Under the pieces are notes generated by a model. It was given only the letters and a program-made list of their open reading frames with translations. It did not search any database and was not told the origin of the DNA. 64,000 nt of DNA, taken from NCBI RefSeq assembly GCF_002776525.5, contig NC_045452.1, forward strand, positions 24,625,581 to 24,689,580. Direction: 5' to 3'. The DNA is from Piliocolobus tephrosceles (Eukaryota; Chordata; Mammalia; Primates; Cercopithecidae). Position numbers and translations under genes: made by a program. Positions 23,313-35,307 of this stretch are shown piece after piece (within the stretch, counting starts at the first letter, position 1; every line of letters starts with the position of its first letter).

Positions 23313-23612
23313 GGCCGGGCGCGTTGGCTCACGCCTGTAATCCCAGCACTTTGGGAGGCCGAGGTGGGTGGATCACCTGAGGTCAGGAGTTCGAGACCAG
23401 CCTGGCCAACCTGGTGAAACCCCGTCTCTACTAAAAATACAAAAATTAGCCGGGCGTGGTGGCGAGCACCCGTAATCCTAGCTACTCGGGAGGCTGAGGC
23501 AGGAGAATTGCTTGAACTCGGGAGGTGGAGGTTGCAGTGAGCCGAGATCATGCTGCTGCACTACAGCCTGGGTGACAGACCGAGACTCTGTCTCAAACAA
23601 ATAAACAAACAT
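23313..23612 (+). mobile_element. Alu (S/Y type)
   Basis: A full plus copy from ggccgggcgcgttggctc to an (aaac)n tail. Confidence 0.9.
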
Positions 23613-23690
23613 AAAAGCACAAAGTACTTCAGGGGTGCATCAGGCAGTTCTCTAAGAGAAATATTATGTTAATTTATTGGATCTTGTGGC

Positions 23691-23876
23691 CAGGTGCGGT
23701 GGCTCAAGCCTGTAATCCCAGCACTTTGGGAGGCCGAGACGGGTGGATCACGAGGTCAGGAGATCGAGACCATCCTGGCTAACACGGTGAAACCCCGTCT
23801 CTACTAAAACATAAAAAAAAACTAGCTGGGCGAGGTGGCGGGCGCCTGTAGTCTCAGCTACTCGGGAGGCTGAGGC
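23691..23876 (+). mobile_element. Young AluY cut by an assembly gap
   Basis: Plus AluYRa-like copy (gctcaagcctg, ggcgaggtggcgggcgcc) ending at gaggc where the N run begins. Confidence 0.88.
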
Positions 23877-24276
23877 NNNNNNNNNNNNNNNNNNNNNNNN
23901 NNNNNNNNNNNNNNNNNNNNNNNNNNNNNNNNNNNNNNNNNNNNNNNNNNNNNNNNNNNNNNNNNNNNNNNNNNNNNNNNNNNNNNNNNNNNNNNNNNNN
24001 NNNNNNNNNNNNNNNNNNNNNNNNNNNNNNNNNNNNNNNNNNNNNNNNNNNNNNNNNNNNNNNNNNNNNNNNNNNNNNNNNNNNNNNNNNNNNNNNNNNN
24101 NNNNNNNNNNNNNNNNNNNNNNNNNNNNNNNNNNNNNNNNNNNNNNNNNNNNNNNNNNNNNNNNNNNNNNNNNNNNNNNNNNNNNNNNNNNNNNNNNNNN
24201 NNNNNNNNNNNNNNNNNNNNNNNNNNNNNNNNNNNNNNNNNNNNNNNNNNNNNNNNNNNNNNNNNNNNNNNNNNNN
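23877..24276. other. Assembly gap (400 N)
   Basis: 400 undetermined bases between a plus Alu on the left and a minus Alu on the right. Confidence 0.99.
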
Positions 24277-24986
24277 GGAGTCTCACTCTGTCACCCAGGC
24301 TGGAGTGCAGTGGCCGGCTCTCAGCTCACTGCAAGCTCCGCCTCCTGGGTTTACGCCATTCTCCTGCCTCAGCCTCCCGAGTAGCTGGGACTACAAGCGC
24401 CCGCCACCTCGCCCGGCTAGTTTTTTGTATTTTTTAGTAGAGACGGGGTTTCACCGGGTTTGCCAGGATGGTCTCGATCTCCTGACCTCGTGATCCGCCC
24501 GCCTCGGCCTCCCAAAGTGCTGGGATTACAGGCGTGAGCCACCGCGCCCGCCCGATTTATTTACTTTTTAAAAATAGAGATGGGGTCTCGCTCTGTTGCC
24601 CAGGCTGGTCTTGGACTCCTGGGCTCAAGTGATCCTCCCACCTCAGATTCCCGAAGTGCTGGGATTACAGTTGTGAGCCACTGTGTGTGACCTATTTACT
24701 TTTTTTTTTGAGATGGAGTCTCACTCTGTCGCCCAGGCTAGAGTGCAGTGGTACGATCTTGGCTCACTGCAACCTCTGCCCCCTGGGTTCAAGCGATTCT
24801 CCTGCCTCCTGAGTAGCTGGGATTACAGGCACGCACCACCATGCCCAGCTAATTTTTGTATTTTTAGTAGAGAGAGGGTTTTACCATGTTGTCCAGGCTG
24901 GTCTCATACTCCCGACCTCAGGTGATCTGCCCGCCTTGGCCTCCCAAAGTGCTGGGATTACAGGTGTGAGCCACCATGCCCGGCCC
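24277..24986 (-). mobile_element. Three minus-strand Alus after the gap
   Basis: AluY 24277-24553 (its tail lies in the gap), a partial right-half Alu at about 24563-24692, and a full AluS at about 24700-24986. Confidence 0.87.
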
Positions 24987-27167
24987 TATTTACTCTTAAT
25001 ATTCACTTTTATGCCTAATTTTATAATCATAGTTTCCTGTTTTTCTCTACAAAGAGGCCCTGAGAATGCCACACATCTCCAGCGGTGTCTCGTCCGGAGG
25101 TGGCCCTGCAGGCTGTGGCTGGCTTCCCTGGGCGATAGAGGGCATGCCAGGCCCTCAGGATCATATGGGCTCCGTTGCCATCTCATTGGCAATCACTGGA
25201 AGGGTTTGCTTTGACTCAGAGCCCAGGGCCTGATTCAGCCCACGATGCAGTTGGGTACTGTCTATGAGCTGATAAACCCCATCAACCCTGTGACCGGGGC
25301 CCGGCCAGCCTCACTGGGGTGGACCCCACCCCCTGCCCCCACACCTGGCTGCAGGACTCACTCCCTACACCCCAGAGACACAGGGCAGGTGGGGAGGTGG
25401 GAGTGAGCCCCTAGTCAAGCCGCCTTCCAGTGCTTGACCTTGGGCACCTTCCTGTGCCTCAGTTTCCCCATTTATGAAAGCAAGGAATAATGTACCTGTG
25501 CCACGGAGCAGCTGTGAGGATGGACTGGACCAGTCATGGCTGGTGCTCTGTAAAGCTTGGTAAATACATAGGGGTGCCTGGGAGCTGCTCTTATTATCTA
25601 CTCTGCAAAGAGATAGGACTTTTTGGAAGGTTTTCTGGACAGATGTGGGGAGAACCGTGTTACACCCACCCACCCACCCACCGCCCAACGGGCCAGCTCC
25701 TCCATCGGCACCTGCCTGTCTCTCCAGAGCTCTCCTCTCAAATTTCTTTCTCTGTTCAGTCTCCTCTTCCCCTCGCGCACCTCCTCACTCATCTTCCTTC
25801 TGAAGGCAGAGAAAGGCTCTGGCATGTCCCACTCTCTGATGCTCCTACCCAAGCCCCCAAGGGCCTCTGATCACTCATGGGAGGACTCCAAACTCCTCTC
25901 CTGCACTTTATCCCTGATGCCCATATAACCTGGCCAGGCTCACCCAGCCCCCAAAGCCCATATAATCCGGCAAGGCTCACCCAACCCCCAATGCCCATAT
26001 AACCCGGCCAGGCTCACCCAGCCCCCAGAACAAGTTTCCCGCAAAAACCGGGGACCTGGGCTCCTTTTGACCCTAGATAAGCCCTATCTTCTCCAGCTTC
26101 AGTTTCAGTTCATGAAACGTGGGGGAAGGCACTCAGATCCCCCCAGTCCGCGGGAAAAGGCAGAAAGAAGTTCTGACATGGAAGTGGGAGGTGAACCCCA
26201 GGGAAGCGGATCAGAGCTGACAGGACGGGGCTTTTCAGGATGGCTGCATCACACCCCAAACACAAGAACCCAAACAGTACGTCATCCAGGTCCCCTGAAG
26301 AGCTCGGTTCTTGTTGGAGACTCTAAGAAACAGTGGCCCGTGGTCCGAGCCAGTGCCCCAGTCTCCAGCCTGGGAGAAGAGCAGGGAGTCGCGCAGAGGC
26401 CTCATGACTTCTGGATTGGTCAAGGTAGAGCCTGGGTGGGCAAGGAGGTCATCCTTGTGTGACCGCGAGCTGGCTCCTTAATAGCTGGGAGCCCCGTTAT
26501 TCACGTGCCTCAGGTCCCGAGTCTCTGCCCCAATGTCGCTCATCAGAGAGGCCCTTCTCTGACCCCTTATAAAGTGCCATCTCTCTCATGCCTTCATCTT
26601 TCTTCCTGTCATCCGCACGAAGACAAGCAATGATCCAGAGTCTTGAAGCAATGTGCCGCAGAAGATAGCGTATCCGTGGGACCGACAGCTGGGCGTGGGG
26701 AGTCCCAGCCAGCAGAGAGGCAGCACTGGCCCCGCCGCCGCCCCTGCTCTCCACCCCTGAGTTCCCACTGTACCAGGGGTGGGGTTGCTGCTCTCTGGCT
26801 CTGGCTCCTGCGTCCCTGCGGTGGAATTTCCTCCCTTCCCCATGGAGGAAGGGGCTCCCTCACCCTGCCCACACCCCAAGTGGAGCCCAGGGATCCTTCC
26901 CTGTGTCCCCTACAAGGCCCAGCCCCTCTCGGGTGGGACTCGTGTGCGGTCTCCTCCCACCCCATTCTCTCTGTCAACCAAAGACCCATGTGTGTGACTT
27001 GAGGACGCAAGTGGTTTATGCTTCTGTTATAAAAACAGTCCCCGCCCCTTCCCACCCGATTGTGCGTCCACAAGGCTCCCATGCCCTTGTGTTTATCTTC
27101 CCAGCGTTTATGTTTCAGGTCAGTCTTTTCATGTCTGCCTTTTTATCCTTAAATAATGTGCTTAGGA
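24987..27167. other. Largest Alu-free block of the left half; MIR and a minisatellite, no gene recognised
   Basis: A plus-strand MIR is clear at about 25430-25585 (cttgaccttgggcaccttcctgtgcctcagtttcccc). The 37-bp minisatellite is listed separately. Frames of 126, 131, 157 and 119 codons on mixed strands have no recognisable domain and overlap each other. Confidence 0.45.
25919..26029. repeat. Minisatellite, 3 copies of a 37-bp unit
   Basis: Units start at 25919, 25956 and 25993, each gcccatataa(c/t)c followed by ggc-aggctcaccca and a C-rich end. Copies differ at a few positions. Confidence 0.95.
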
Positions 27168-27900
27168 GGCCGGACGTGGTGGCTTACACCTGTCATCCCA
27201 GCATTTGGCAGACTGAAGTGGGCGGATCACTTGAGATCAGGAGTTCGAGACCAGCCCGGTCAACATGGTGAAACCCCATCTCTACTAAAAATACAAAAAT
27301 TAGCCAGACCCAGGTGGGAATGCTTGTAATCCCAGTTACTTGGGAGGCTGAGGTGGGAGTATCGCTTGAGCCAGGGAGGCAGAGGTTGCAGTGAGCCGAG
27401 ATCTCACTACTCCAGCGCTGGGCACTGCCACCTCGCCACTGCACTCCAGCCTGGGCAACAGAGTGCGACCCCATCTCAAAAAATAAATAAAAAAGGCCGG
27501 GTGCGGTGGTCAGGAGTTCAAGACCAGCTTGGCCAACATGGTGAAACCCCATCTCTACCAAAAATACAAAAATTAGCTGGGCATGGTGGCACACACCTGT
27601 AATCCCAGCAACTTGGGAGGCTGAGGCATGAGAATAGCTTGAACCCAGGATGCAGAGTTTGCAGTGGGCTGAGATCGAGCCACTGCACTCCAGCCTGGGT
27701 GACAGAGCAAGACTCCATCTCAAAAATAAATAAATAAATACACACAAATAAATAAAAAAGTAATAAAGTACTTAGGCCGGGCATGGGGGCTTATGTCTAT
27801 CATCCCAGTACTTTAGGGGGCTGAGGCAGGAGGATCTCTTGAGCCCAGGAGTTGGAGACCACTGTGGGCAACACAGCAAGACTCCATCTCTACCCTAGAA
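27168..27900 (+). mobile_element. Three plus-strand Alus in tandem
   Basis: About 27168-27495; 27496-27770 (missing most of the left arm after ggccgggtgcggtgg); and a partial left arm at about 27776-27900. Confidence 0.85.
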
Positions 27901-27950
27901 TGTGTTTAGATGGACACGTCTCAACTTCTCAACCAGGCCACAGGGGATGG

Positions 27951-28437
27951 TCAGGAGACTCCATCAGGACAGGGTCTCCTGATTCTCCACCCTGGAGACG
28001 AAGGGTTTAATTCCCTCTCACACACAGAACCCCCCAACGGTCCCCACCCCTGACATAATTCTGGTGAGACACATTCAGTATCTACGTTACTATGCGGGTA
28101 CAGCTCACGCTGAGCCGTGCAGCAGCCTTGGGTTCTTTGTTTTCCCTGGAGGTCATCTGGTTCCCAGGCCGCCTGTGCCCCAGCTTCTTCCTGGAACTGT
28201 GACTTCACCTCTGCACTCTCCTTCTGCTGTGTAAACCGCCTCTCCACGTGTTCAGACACATTGGAAATTTCCTCCGGGAGCCTCCTGACCATCCCCTGTG
28301 GCCTGGTGCCCCGGCCTCTGTCATCTGGCACCCACTCTCTCCTCTCAGTTGGCTCCTGCTGCTTGGGCCCCATCTTCCTCTATGTGGCTGCCCCTCGTTT
28401 TGCTCATGCCCACCCTCCAATACTTCTTTTCTTTTAA
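27951..28437 (-). other. Unassigned open frame in non-Alu sequence
   Basis: Non-Alu sequence lies between 27901 and 28451. A 140-codon minus frame (28373-27951) reads as plausibly hydrophilic protein, with stretches such as RRLPEEISNVSEHVERRF and QKESAEVKSQFQEEAG. I do not recognise it. It could be a decayed retrotransposon or pseudogene, or chance. No splice sites or promoter were identified. Confidence 0.3.
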
Positions 28438-28451
28438 ATATATGTAATGAG

Positions 28452-29215
28452 GACCGGGCACGGTAGCTCATGCCTGTAATTCCAGCACTTTGGGAGGCCG
28501 AGGCGGGCGGATCACCTGAGTTCAGGAGTTCGAGACCAGCCTAGCCAACATGGAGAAACCCCATCTCTACTAAACATATCTCTACTAAACATACACAAAT
28601 TAACCGGTTGTGGTGGCGGGCGCCTGTAATTCCAGCTACACAGGAGGCTGAGACAGGAGAATCGCTTGAACCCGGGAGGCAGAGGTTGCAGTGAGCCGAG
28701 ATCACGCCATTGCACTCCAGCCTGGGCGAGAGAGAGAGAGAGACTGTGTCTCAAAAAAAAAAAAAAAAAAATGGTGTGTGTGTGTGTATGTGTGTGTGTG
28801 TGTGTGTGTGTGTATATAGTTTTTCTTTTTTTTTTTTTGCCCATGGCATAGTCCAAGAGGTCTTGAGAACATGTTTCCCTCCATGGCCTTTTTAATTAAT
28901 TAATTTTTAAATTTATTTTTGAGACACAGTCCTGCTGTCGCCCAGGCCGGAGTGCAGTGGTGAGATCTTGGCTCACTGCAACCTCTCAGGTTCATGAGCC
29001 TCCCAGGTTCATGTGATTCTCCTGCTTCAGCCTCCTGAGTAGCTGGGACTACAGGGGCATACCACCACGCCCAGCTAATTTTTTCCCCTTTTTAGAGGAG
29101 ACAAGGTTTCACCATGTTGGCCAGGCTGGGCTCGAACTCCTGACCTCAAACGATCTGCCTGCCTCAGCCTCCCAAAGTCCTGGGATGATAGGCATGAGCC
29201 ACCGCACCCAGCCAC
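28452..29215. mobile_element. Plus Alu, TG microsatellite, minus Alu
   Basis: Plus Alu about 28452-28771 with a 15-bp tandem duplication (atctctactaaacat) at 28563-28592. Minus Alu about 28915-29215. Confidence 0.87.
28772..28817. repeat. (TG)n microsatellite
   Basis: gtgtgtgtgtgtgtatgtgtgtg... directly follows an Alu A-tail and is followed by tatatag and a T-run. A typical tail-derived microsatellite. Confidence 0.9.
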
Positions 29216-31497
29216 CTGCTTCTATTTGAGAAAGGGGCAGCAAACAGTGGCTTAGACACCTTGTGCCACGTGCAGGGTTCATCCTTGTGGGACTCATGTA
29301 AGCAGGGACCAGCTGGATGGTTTTCCTGGGAGGATTGCTGATGTCACTAACTTTGGGTGTTCTGAGTTGCTTGGATTATTGGAAAAGGATGTTACAAGGC
29401 TGTACAGAGGGCAGCTGAGGGGGCAGACCAGGGTCTGGTGGAAGGCGAAGTGGCCCCCAAAGATATCCCAGCCCTGATCCCTGGTAACTGGGAAGATGTT
29501 ATGTTATAAGACAAAAGGAAATTTGCAGATGTAATTAAGATTACGAACCTTAAAACAGGGAGGGAGATAATCCCAGACATGGCTGGGATAGTGGGTCCGG
29601 TCCAGTCCCATGAGCGGTAAGAGCAGAGAAGGGCTTTCTCCGGTTGGCAGCAGAAGAGAGACCAGGCTGAATGGGAAGCCAGAGAGTTTCCAAGTGTGAG
29701 GACTGGAGGCTGCTGCCGGCTCCGAGACAGGGGCCCACGGGCAAGGACAGAGACAGGCCTCTACTTGCTAAGGCTGGGCCCTGGCTGCCAGCCAGCCAGG
29801 GACCAGGGACTTCAGTCCCACAGCCACAGAAACCAGATCCCACCGACCACCAGCACGGACTCAGAAGGCAACTCACTTGCAGAACTTCCGGAAAGGAAAC
29901 CCACTCAGCAGGCACCAGGCCCCCTGCAGCCACCCTCAGGCATGCGGGGCTGCAGCTAGAGAGGGGCACAGGGTCGGGCTCGGGCCTGTCGGACCCTCCC
30001 GTCCACAGTCCAAGTGACCTGGCCAGTGGCAGGGCGGAGGCCTGAGAGGTGGCGTCGTTCAGGGAACTGGGAGGGCTGGGGCGCTGGCTGACAGTGATAG
30101 ATGAGGGTGGAGTGGAGGCAGCGCCCTCCCCCACTGTTTACTGGGGTGTGACTGGAGCACCTCACAAGCACAGGCAGTGCCTCAGCCGCTTGCTCTGAGG
30201 GGCCGACCATGCCCCCCAGCCTGCGGCCTGTGGCGGCTGGCCCACTGTGTGCCGGGCACCCTGAGCCCTGTGTTTCCAGTGACTCCAACTCTCACACAGG
30301 TGACCCGGTAGATGCTGCTGTCCTCTGTGTGAGGGAGGAAGCGAGGGAACTGTCATGGCCCATGAGCCTGTTCGCCTCCAGAAATGGCTCCCAACCCCAC
30401 GCTCCTTCCAGCAAACCCTTGGAAAGGTCATAGAGCCTGGCTGCCCCAGGCCTCGAGGGGAAGAGGGTGGGGGGTGGCAGGGCGGACAGGGCCCCCTGGG
30501 CCATTCCGAGGGTTCAGGTTCACCTGGGAGGGTCTGCCCTGCGGAGAGGTAGGAGCCCCTGTGGCAGGAGGAAGGGACCCTCGGGGCTGCTAGCCCGGGG
30601 TATGTGGCTCAAGTCACGTGGAGACCGTGGGCTTAGGATGCTCAGGAGCTGGGGACCGGGGGTCTGCAGGCTCACTGGCTGCCGGTGGAAGGTGAGAGTG
30701 GCCTGAGCAGCTTGGTGGGGGCCGCAGGGGCCGGGTGGGCCTGGGGTGAGGCGAGGAGGTGACAGGCGACGCAGCTGGAGCGCTGAGCTGCAGGGTTCCG
30801 TTTGAGGGACACGGGTCCCATGGGAGCGTCCTCTGGACTCAGGCATCCAGGCAGTGATGCCTTGCACTGGGCTCTAGCCCTGGGTGCCTGGACAAACAGG
30901 GGCCTTCCCAGGCAGGGCGTCATGGTGCAGACAAGGGCAGCCAACTGTGTGACAAGGAGGACAGCCACAGGGCAGCAGAGAGGAAGTGAGAGCTTGCGGG
31001 AGAGGTCATGTCTGGTGTGGGAGCGAGCAGGGCCCCCACAGCCCAGGAGTGGGCCTCAGGGCACAGGGCACAGGTGGGTTCACAGCCTGGCTGGGCGGCA
31101 CCCTCTCTGCCCAGCGCCCCTGCAGGACCGCAGCCGCCCTGGTGGGACCAGCACAGGTGCCGGGCAGAGGGAAGCAGAGGAGCCCCTGACGTCTGGCTGC
31201 CGTCGTCCGTCTGTCCATGCTGGGCTGCAGCTGGTGTGACCTCCACTGTGCTCTTGTTTTTGGCGAGACCAATGACTCAGGCAAGCAGAATGATAAGAAC
31301 CACAAACAGGGAACGCGGGCGGGAGTGGAAGGGAGCAGAAGGCACGTGGTCCTGTGTAAATGCATCCCAGGACGCAATGCAAACAATGGTCTCTGAGCCC
31401 ACGTAATCATGGAGAGCAGGACGTTCCGGGGTCAGTGGGGGAGAGTCAGCTCCTTCCCGAGCCGAGCAGCAGCTGCGTGGGGGACGGTCGCAATTAT
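29216..31497. other. Alu-free block with an old interspersed repeat; no gene recognised
   Basis: About 29445-29650 (ccccaaagatatcccagccctgatccctggtaactgg...ttgcagatgtaattaag) is a familiar ancient LTR/DNA-repeat sequence whose family I will not fix. From 29660 to 31400 the DNA is GC-rich with long overlapping frames (194, 145 and 134 codons), as expected by chance at high GC. No conserved domain seen. Confidence 0.4.
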
Positions 31498-32114
31498 TTG
31501 TTTTTGAGACAGAGTCTCACCCTCTTGCCCGGGCTGGAGTGCAGAATTATAATCACAGCTCTCTGCAGTCTCAGCCTCCCAGGCTCAAGCAGTCATCTGG
31601 CTTCAGCCTCCCAAGTAGTTGGGACTATAGGTCCACACTCCCATGCTCAGCTAATTTTTTTCCCCTGTTTTTTGTAGAGATGGAGTCTTACTATGTTGTC
31701 CAGGCTGGTCTTAGACTTCTGGGCTTAAGGGATCCTCCTGCCTTGGCTTCCCAAAGTGCTGGGATTACAGGCAGGAGTTACCACGCTCAGCTGGGGAGGG
31801 TTGCAATTTTTATCTTTATTTTTTTGAGACGGAGTTTCACTCCATCACCCAGGCTAGAGTATAGTAAGTGGTATGATCTCAGCTCACTGCAACCTCTGCC
31901 TCCCAGGTTCAAGCAATTCTCATGCCTCAGTCTCCCGAGTAGCTGGGATTACAAGCGCCCACCACCATGCCTGGCTAATTTTTGTATTTTTAGTAGAGAC
32001 GGGGTTTTGCCATGTGTCCCAGGCTGGTCTCAAACTCCTGAGGTCAAGCAACCCCCCTGCCTCGGCCTCCCAAAGTGCTGGGATTACAGGCGTGAGTCAC
32101 CGAGCCCAGCTCTG
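31498..32114 (-). mobile_element. Two minus-strand Alus
   Basis: An older J-type copy (about 31498-31790) and an S-type copy (about 31807-32114). Confidence 0.88.
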
Positions 32115-32914
32115 AGGTAATTTCCTAATGTTGCAATTTAAGAGAGAATTTGTTCCTGGGAAAGGCTGTGTGTGTAAGACACACCCCCGTCTCCCACTCC
32201 TCTCTCTTTGCTGACCCGATTCCTCTTGGCGCAGAGGTTCAGAAACATCCCCTAGCCCTCACTGGCTTCATCTCAAGAACAAAGTACAATAAGCGCCTTT
32301 TCCACGCACCACTGCCTGAGCCCTCAGTCCAGCCTTCACCAGTTTCTACCGGGCCCTTGGATGGTCATTATCACCATTTTCTTTTTTAATCAATAGACGC
32401 AAAATGTGTTTTGTTAAACAAATATTAACTAACATCTTTCATATACGAAGCACTCATGCAAAATGATTACATAATAAAACACAAAAGCTGAAGGATGAAT
32501 GGGCCAAGAACACACACTGAACTCACACACACACATCCGCGCACTCAGGCAGGGGAATGAGCCCACCAGATGGGACCAGCCACCCGCCCTGCGGCTGAGG
32601 GAGCCTGCCCAGCAGGGTCCAGCACTGTGCCCAGCGTCCTCCCTGAGACACCTGTGGCTGCTGGGCCCTAAAAGCATCAGATGGAAAGCTCGGGAAGGTG
32701 TCCCAGTGAGCCGGTGGTTGGACGGTGCTGGGGAAACCCATGTTCGCACGTTCGGAGTTAGAGGGAGCCACCTAGGGCTGCCTTGCACTCACTCTCCGTG
32801 TGAAATGGGAACATAATCTGCTGGGAAGTTTCTGAAAGAGCAAATGACCACACAGCAACCGGCTGAGTCCAGGCCCCAGCCTGGAGCAGGCTCTCTCAGT
32901 GTGGGAAGTTTGTT
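32115..32914. other. Non-Alu sequence, no gene recognised
   Basis: AT-rich at 32390-32480, then GC-rich. A 119-codon minus frame is unassigned. Confidence 0.35.
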
Positions 32915-33209
32915 GACGTTTTTTTCTGAGACAGGGTCTCACTCTGTTGGCCAGGCTGGAGTGCGATGGCACAATCACAGCTCATTGCAACCTCTGCCTT
33001 TCTGAGCTCAAGGGATTCTCCTGCCTCAGTCTCCCATGTAGCTGGGACCACCGGCACGTGCCACCACGCCCAGCTAATGTTTGCATTTTTTGTAGAGACA
33101 AGGTCTCGCTATGTTGCCCAGGCTGGTCTTGAACCCCTGGGCTCAAGCGATCCGCCTGCCTCAGCCTTCCAAAGTGCTGGATTACAGGTGTGAGCCACCG
33201 TGCCTGGCC
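32915..33209 (-). mobile_element. Alu (J/S type)
   Basis: A complement copy from ttttttctgagacagggtctc to cgtgcctggcc. Confidence 0.87.
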
Positions 33210-33214
33210 CCAGT

Positions 33215-33580
33215 GTGGGAATTTCCTACGGACACTGCTACAGATGGGACTGTGACATCACCAACCCCATCTTCAATACTCCTATGTTGAAGATGGAATT
33301 CCCTGAGTGACTGTATTGGCGATAAGGTGTTTAGAAGGCCACAGGGGAGGGCCCTTCCACAGGAAGAGGAAGAGACACCGGAGAGCTCTCTCTTCCCCTC
33401 TGCATACACACAGGAAAGGCCCTGTGGGAGGGGGGCCACCTACAAGCCAGGAAGAGAAGCCTCACCAGAAACCAACCGTGATGGCGCCTTCGTCTTGGAC
33501 TTCAGCCTCCAGAACTGTGAGAAAATAAAAGTCTGTTACTGAAGCTCCAGTCTGTGGGATCTTGTCACAGCAGCCTCCCC
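33215..33580 (+). mobile_element. MLT1-type MaLR LTR
   Basis: The 3' half is diagnostic: caagccaggaagagaagcct, cttggacttcagcctccaga, then actgtgagaaaataaaagtc and cttgtcacagcagcc. The 5' half (gacattgctacagatgggac region and ttgaagatggaatt) is more diverged. Confidence 0.75.
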
Positions 33581-33593
33581 TCCCGGAGACTGA

Positions 33594-33716
33594 GCTGCAC
33601 ATCTTCCCCTCCCCTCCCCTCCCATCCCTTCTCCTAGTCTCCCCTCATCCCCCTCCCCTCATCCCCCTCCCCTCATCCTCCTCCCTCCCCTTCCCTCCCC
33701 TCCCCTCCCCTCCCCA
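33594..33716. repeat. Polypyrimidine (CCTCCCCT-rich) tract
   Basis: Over 120 bases of almost pure C/T with short units such as cccctccc and cccctcatcc. The opposite strand is G-rich. Confidence 0.9.
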
Positions 33717-34823
33717 GGCACAGGCTACCTGAGGCTAGAAATGGGGCAGGAGAATGGGGCGAGTGGGGGCAGCCTGTGAGATCCACCGGAGAGGCCTCGG
33801 TGGGGCTGAGAGAGGATCAGAGGTGGGAGTGGGCACAGGGCCCTACAATTGCAGGAAAACTCCAGTCTCCTGGCTTGGCTCAGCTGATCTCCATCCCCAG
33901 ACCATCAGCAGAGGCCCTCCCACCCCTCTCATCTCATCTCCTAGGCACTCCAGCTGGCTAAACAACAGCCCTACCCCCAGAGCTGGGCCTTTGCACACAC
34001 TGCCACCCCCATCCCTGCTCCTCCTGCTCTACTGTGGCAGCCTCTCCCCAGAATGCAACCCCAGGGCCCTGCCCTCAGAAGGCCTCCTGGACTGCCAAGC
34101 CCTCATGTGGTCCTGCTCTCCGTCCCTGCAACCTCCATCCCTGCAGCCTCCGTCCCTGCAGCCTGCACCCTAAGCCCAGCTCTACAAGGATCTGGAGGAC
34201 AGGACACCACAGGTGACACAACAGAGCCTCCGATGGCCCCACCCAGGCAGAGGCCTCAGGTCCTGTGGAAGGACAAGGTCTGGAGAACAGCCCCTCCCCT
34301 GGGAGGGAACCCCAGGGCAGCTGTGCCCGTCCCCTGTCTCCCCCACCCTCCGCAGGGCTGACCCCAGCCTCTGTCGCACACTTATCTACTCCTGCCGGCA
34401 TTGCCTGGCAGCAGTGGGGAACCGGGCAGACACCAGCAGGCACCGTCTGTGTCCACTACACACTCCTGCTGATGCGGTGTGGTGAAGACAAGTCTGCCCA
34501 GACACACCACCACGAGGCAGGGAGCCCAGAGGTGGGGGGACCCTGGGGAGGGCAGCCCAGGCCCGGCGGGCACCTGCTTCTGCTGCTGCCTCCCTCTGCG
34601 GCCCTCGGGCGTGGCTGTTGCTGCTGCTGCCCCTGCTGGAATCCCCAGTTCTAGCCATTCTCATTTCCGGGCCTCCAAGGTCATTCATCAAACATATTTG
34701 TCTCCACAATATCCAAGGTTTAATATTCTATTTGTTTCTAATTTCAGGCATCATAAAATTCTGAACTTGCTATGTAGAATATGAAATTGCTAATAGAAGA
34801 TTGTTTATTAAAAAAAGACTAGA
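33717..34823. other. GC-rich unique sequence with a small tandem repeat; no gene recognised
   Basis: Three copies of a 15-bp unit (tcc(g/a)tccctgca(a/g)cc) lie at 34119-34163. Long overlapping frames (139, 129 and 122 codons) have no recognised homology. Confidence 0.4.
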
Positions 34824-35120
34824 GGCCGGGCGCAGTAACTCACGCCTATAATCCCAACACTCTGGGAGGCCGAGGTGGGCGGATCACGAGGTCAGGAGAT
34901 CCAGACCATCCTGGCTAATGTGATGAAACCCTGTACTAAAAATACAGAAAATTAGCTGGGCGAGATGGTGGGCGCCTGTAGTCCCAGCTACTCGGGAGGC
35001 TGAGGCGGGAGAATGGCGTGAACCCGGGAGGCGGAGCTTGCAGTGAGCCGAGATCACGCCACTGCACTCCTGCCTGGGCAACAGAGCGAGACTCCGTCTC
35101 AAAAAAAAAAAAAAAAAAAT
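34824..35120 (+). mobile_element. AluY
   Basis: A full plus copy with a young right arm (ggcgtgaacccgggaggcggagcttgcag) and an A19 tail. Confidence 0.9.
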
Positions 35121-35307
35121 AGACTTTTTAAATTTTCTGGTAAGCACTCAAATATTTGTTGAATGAGTGAATGTAAGGACAACAGAATATAATAATTTGG
35201 GATCAGATTATTAGGCTGTCTAAAATTTATAATGAATCCAGTTCGTGGAAAAGCGTTAGTGAAATAATTATATTGATTTAACCTCAACTTTAAAAGTCAA
35301 TCATTGG

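Noticed and set aside
27193..27747. 184-codon minus-strand frame
   Set aside because: Translation of two tandem Alus.
28666..28895. Possible repeat array or CRISPR-like pattern around the TG run
   Set aside because: A simple Alu-tail microsatellite without spacers; this is a vertebrate genome.
29550..30134. 194-codon minus-strand frame
   Set aside because: Serine/proline/leucine-rich with no family motif, in high-GC DNA with equally long frames on the other strand; part overlaps an old interspersed repeat.
31539..32120. 193-codon plus-strand frame
   Set aside because: Entirely translated minus-strand Alus, with typical FETESRSVAQAGVQW-like peptides.
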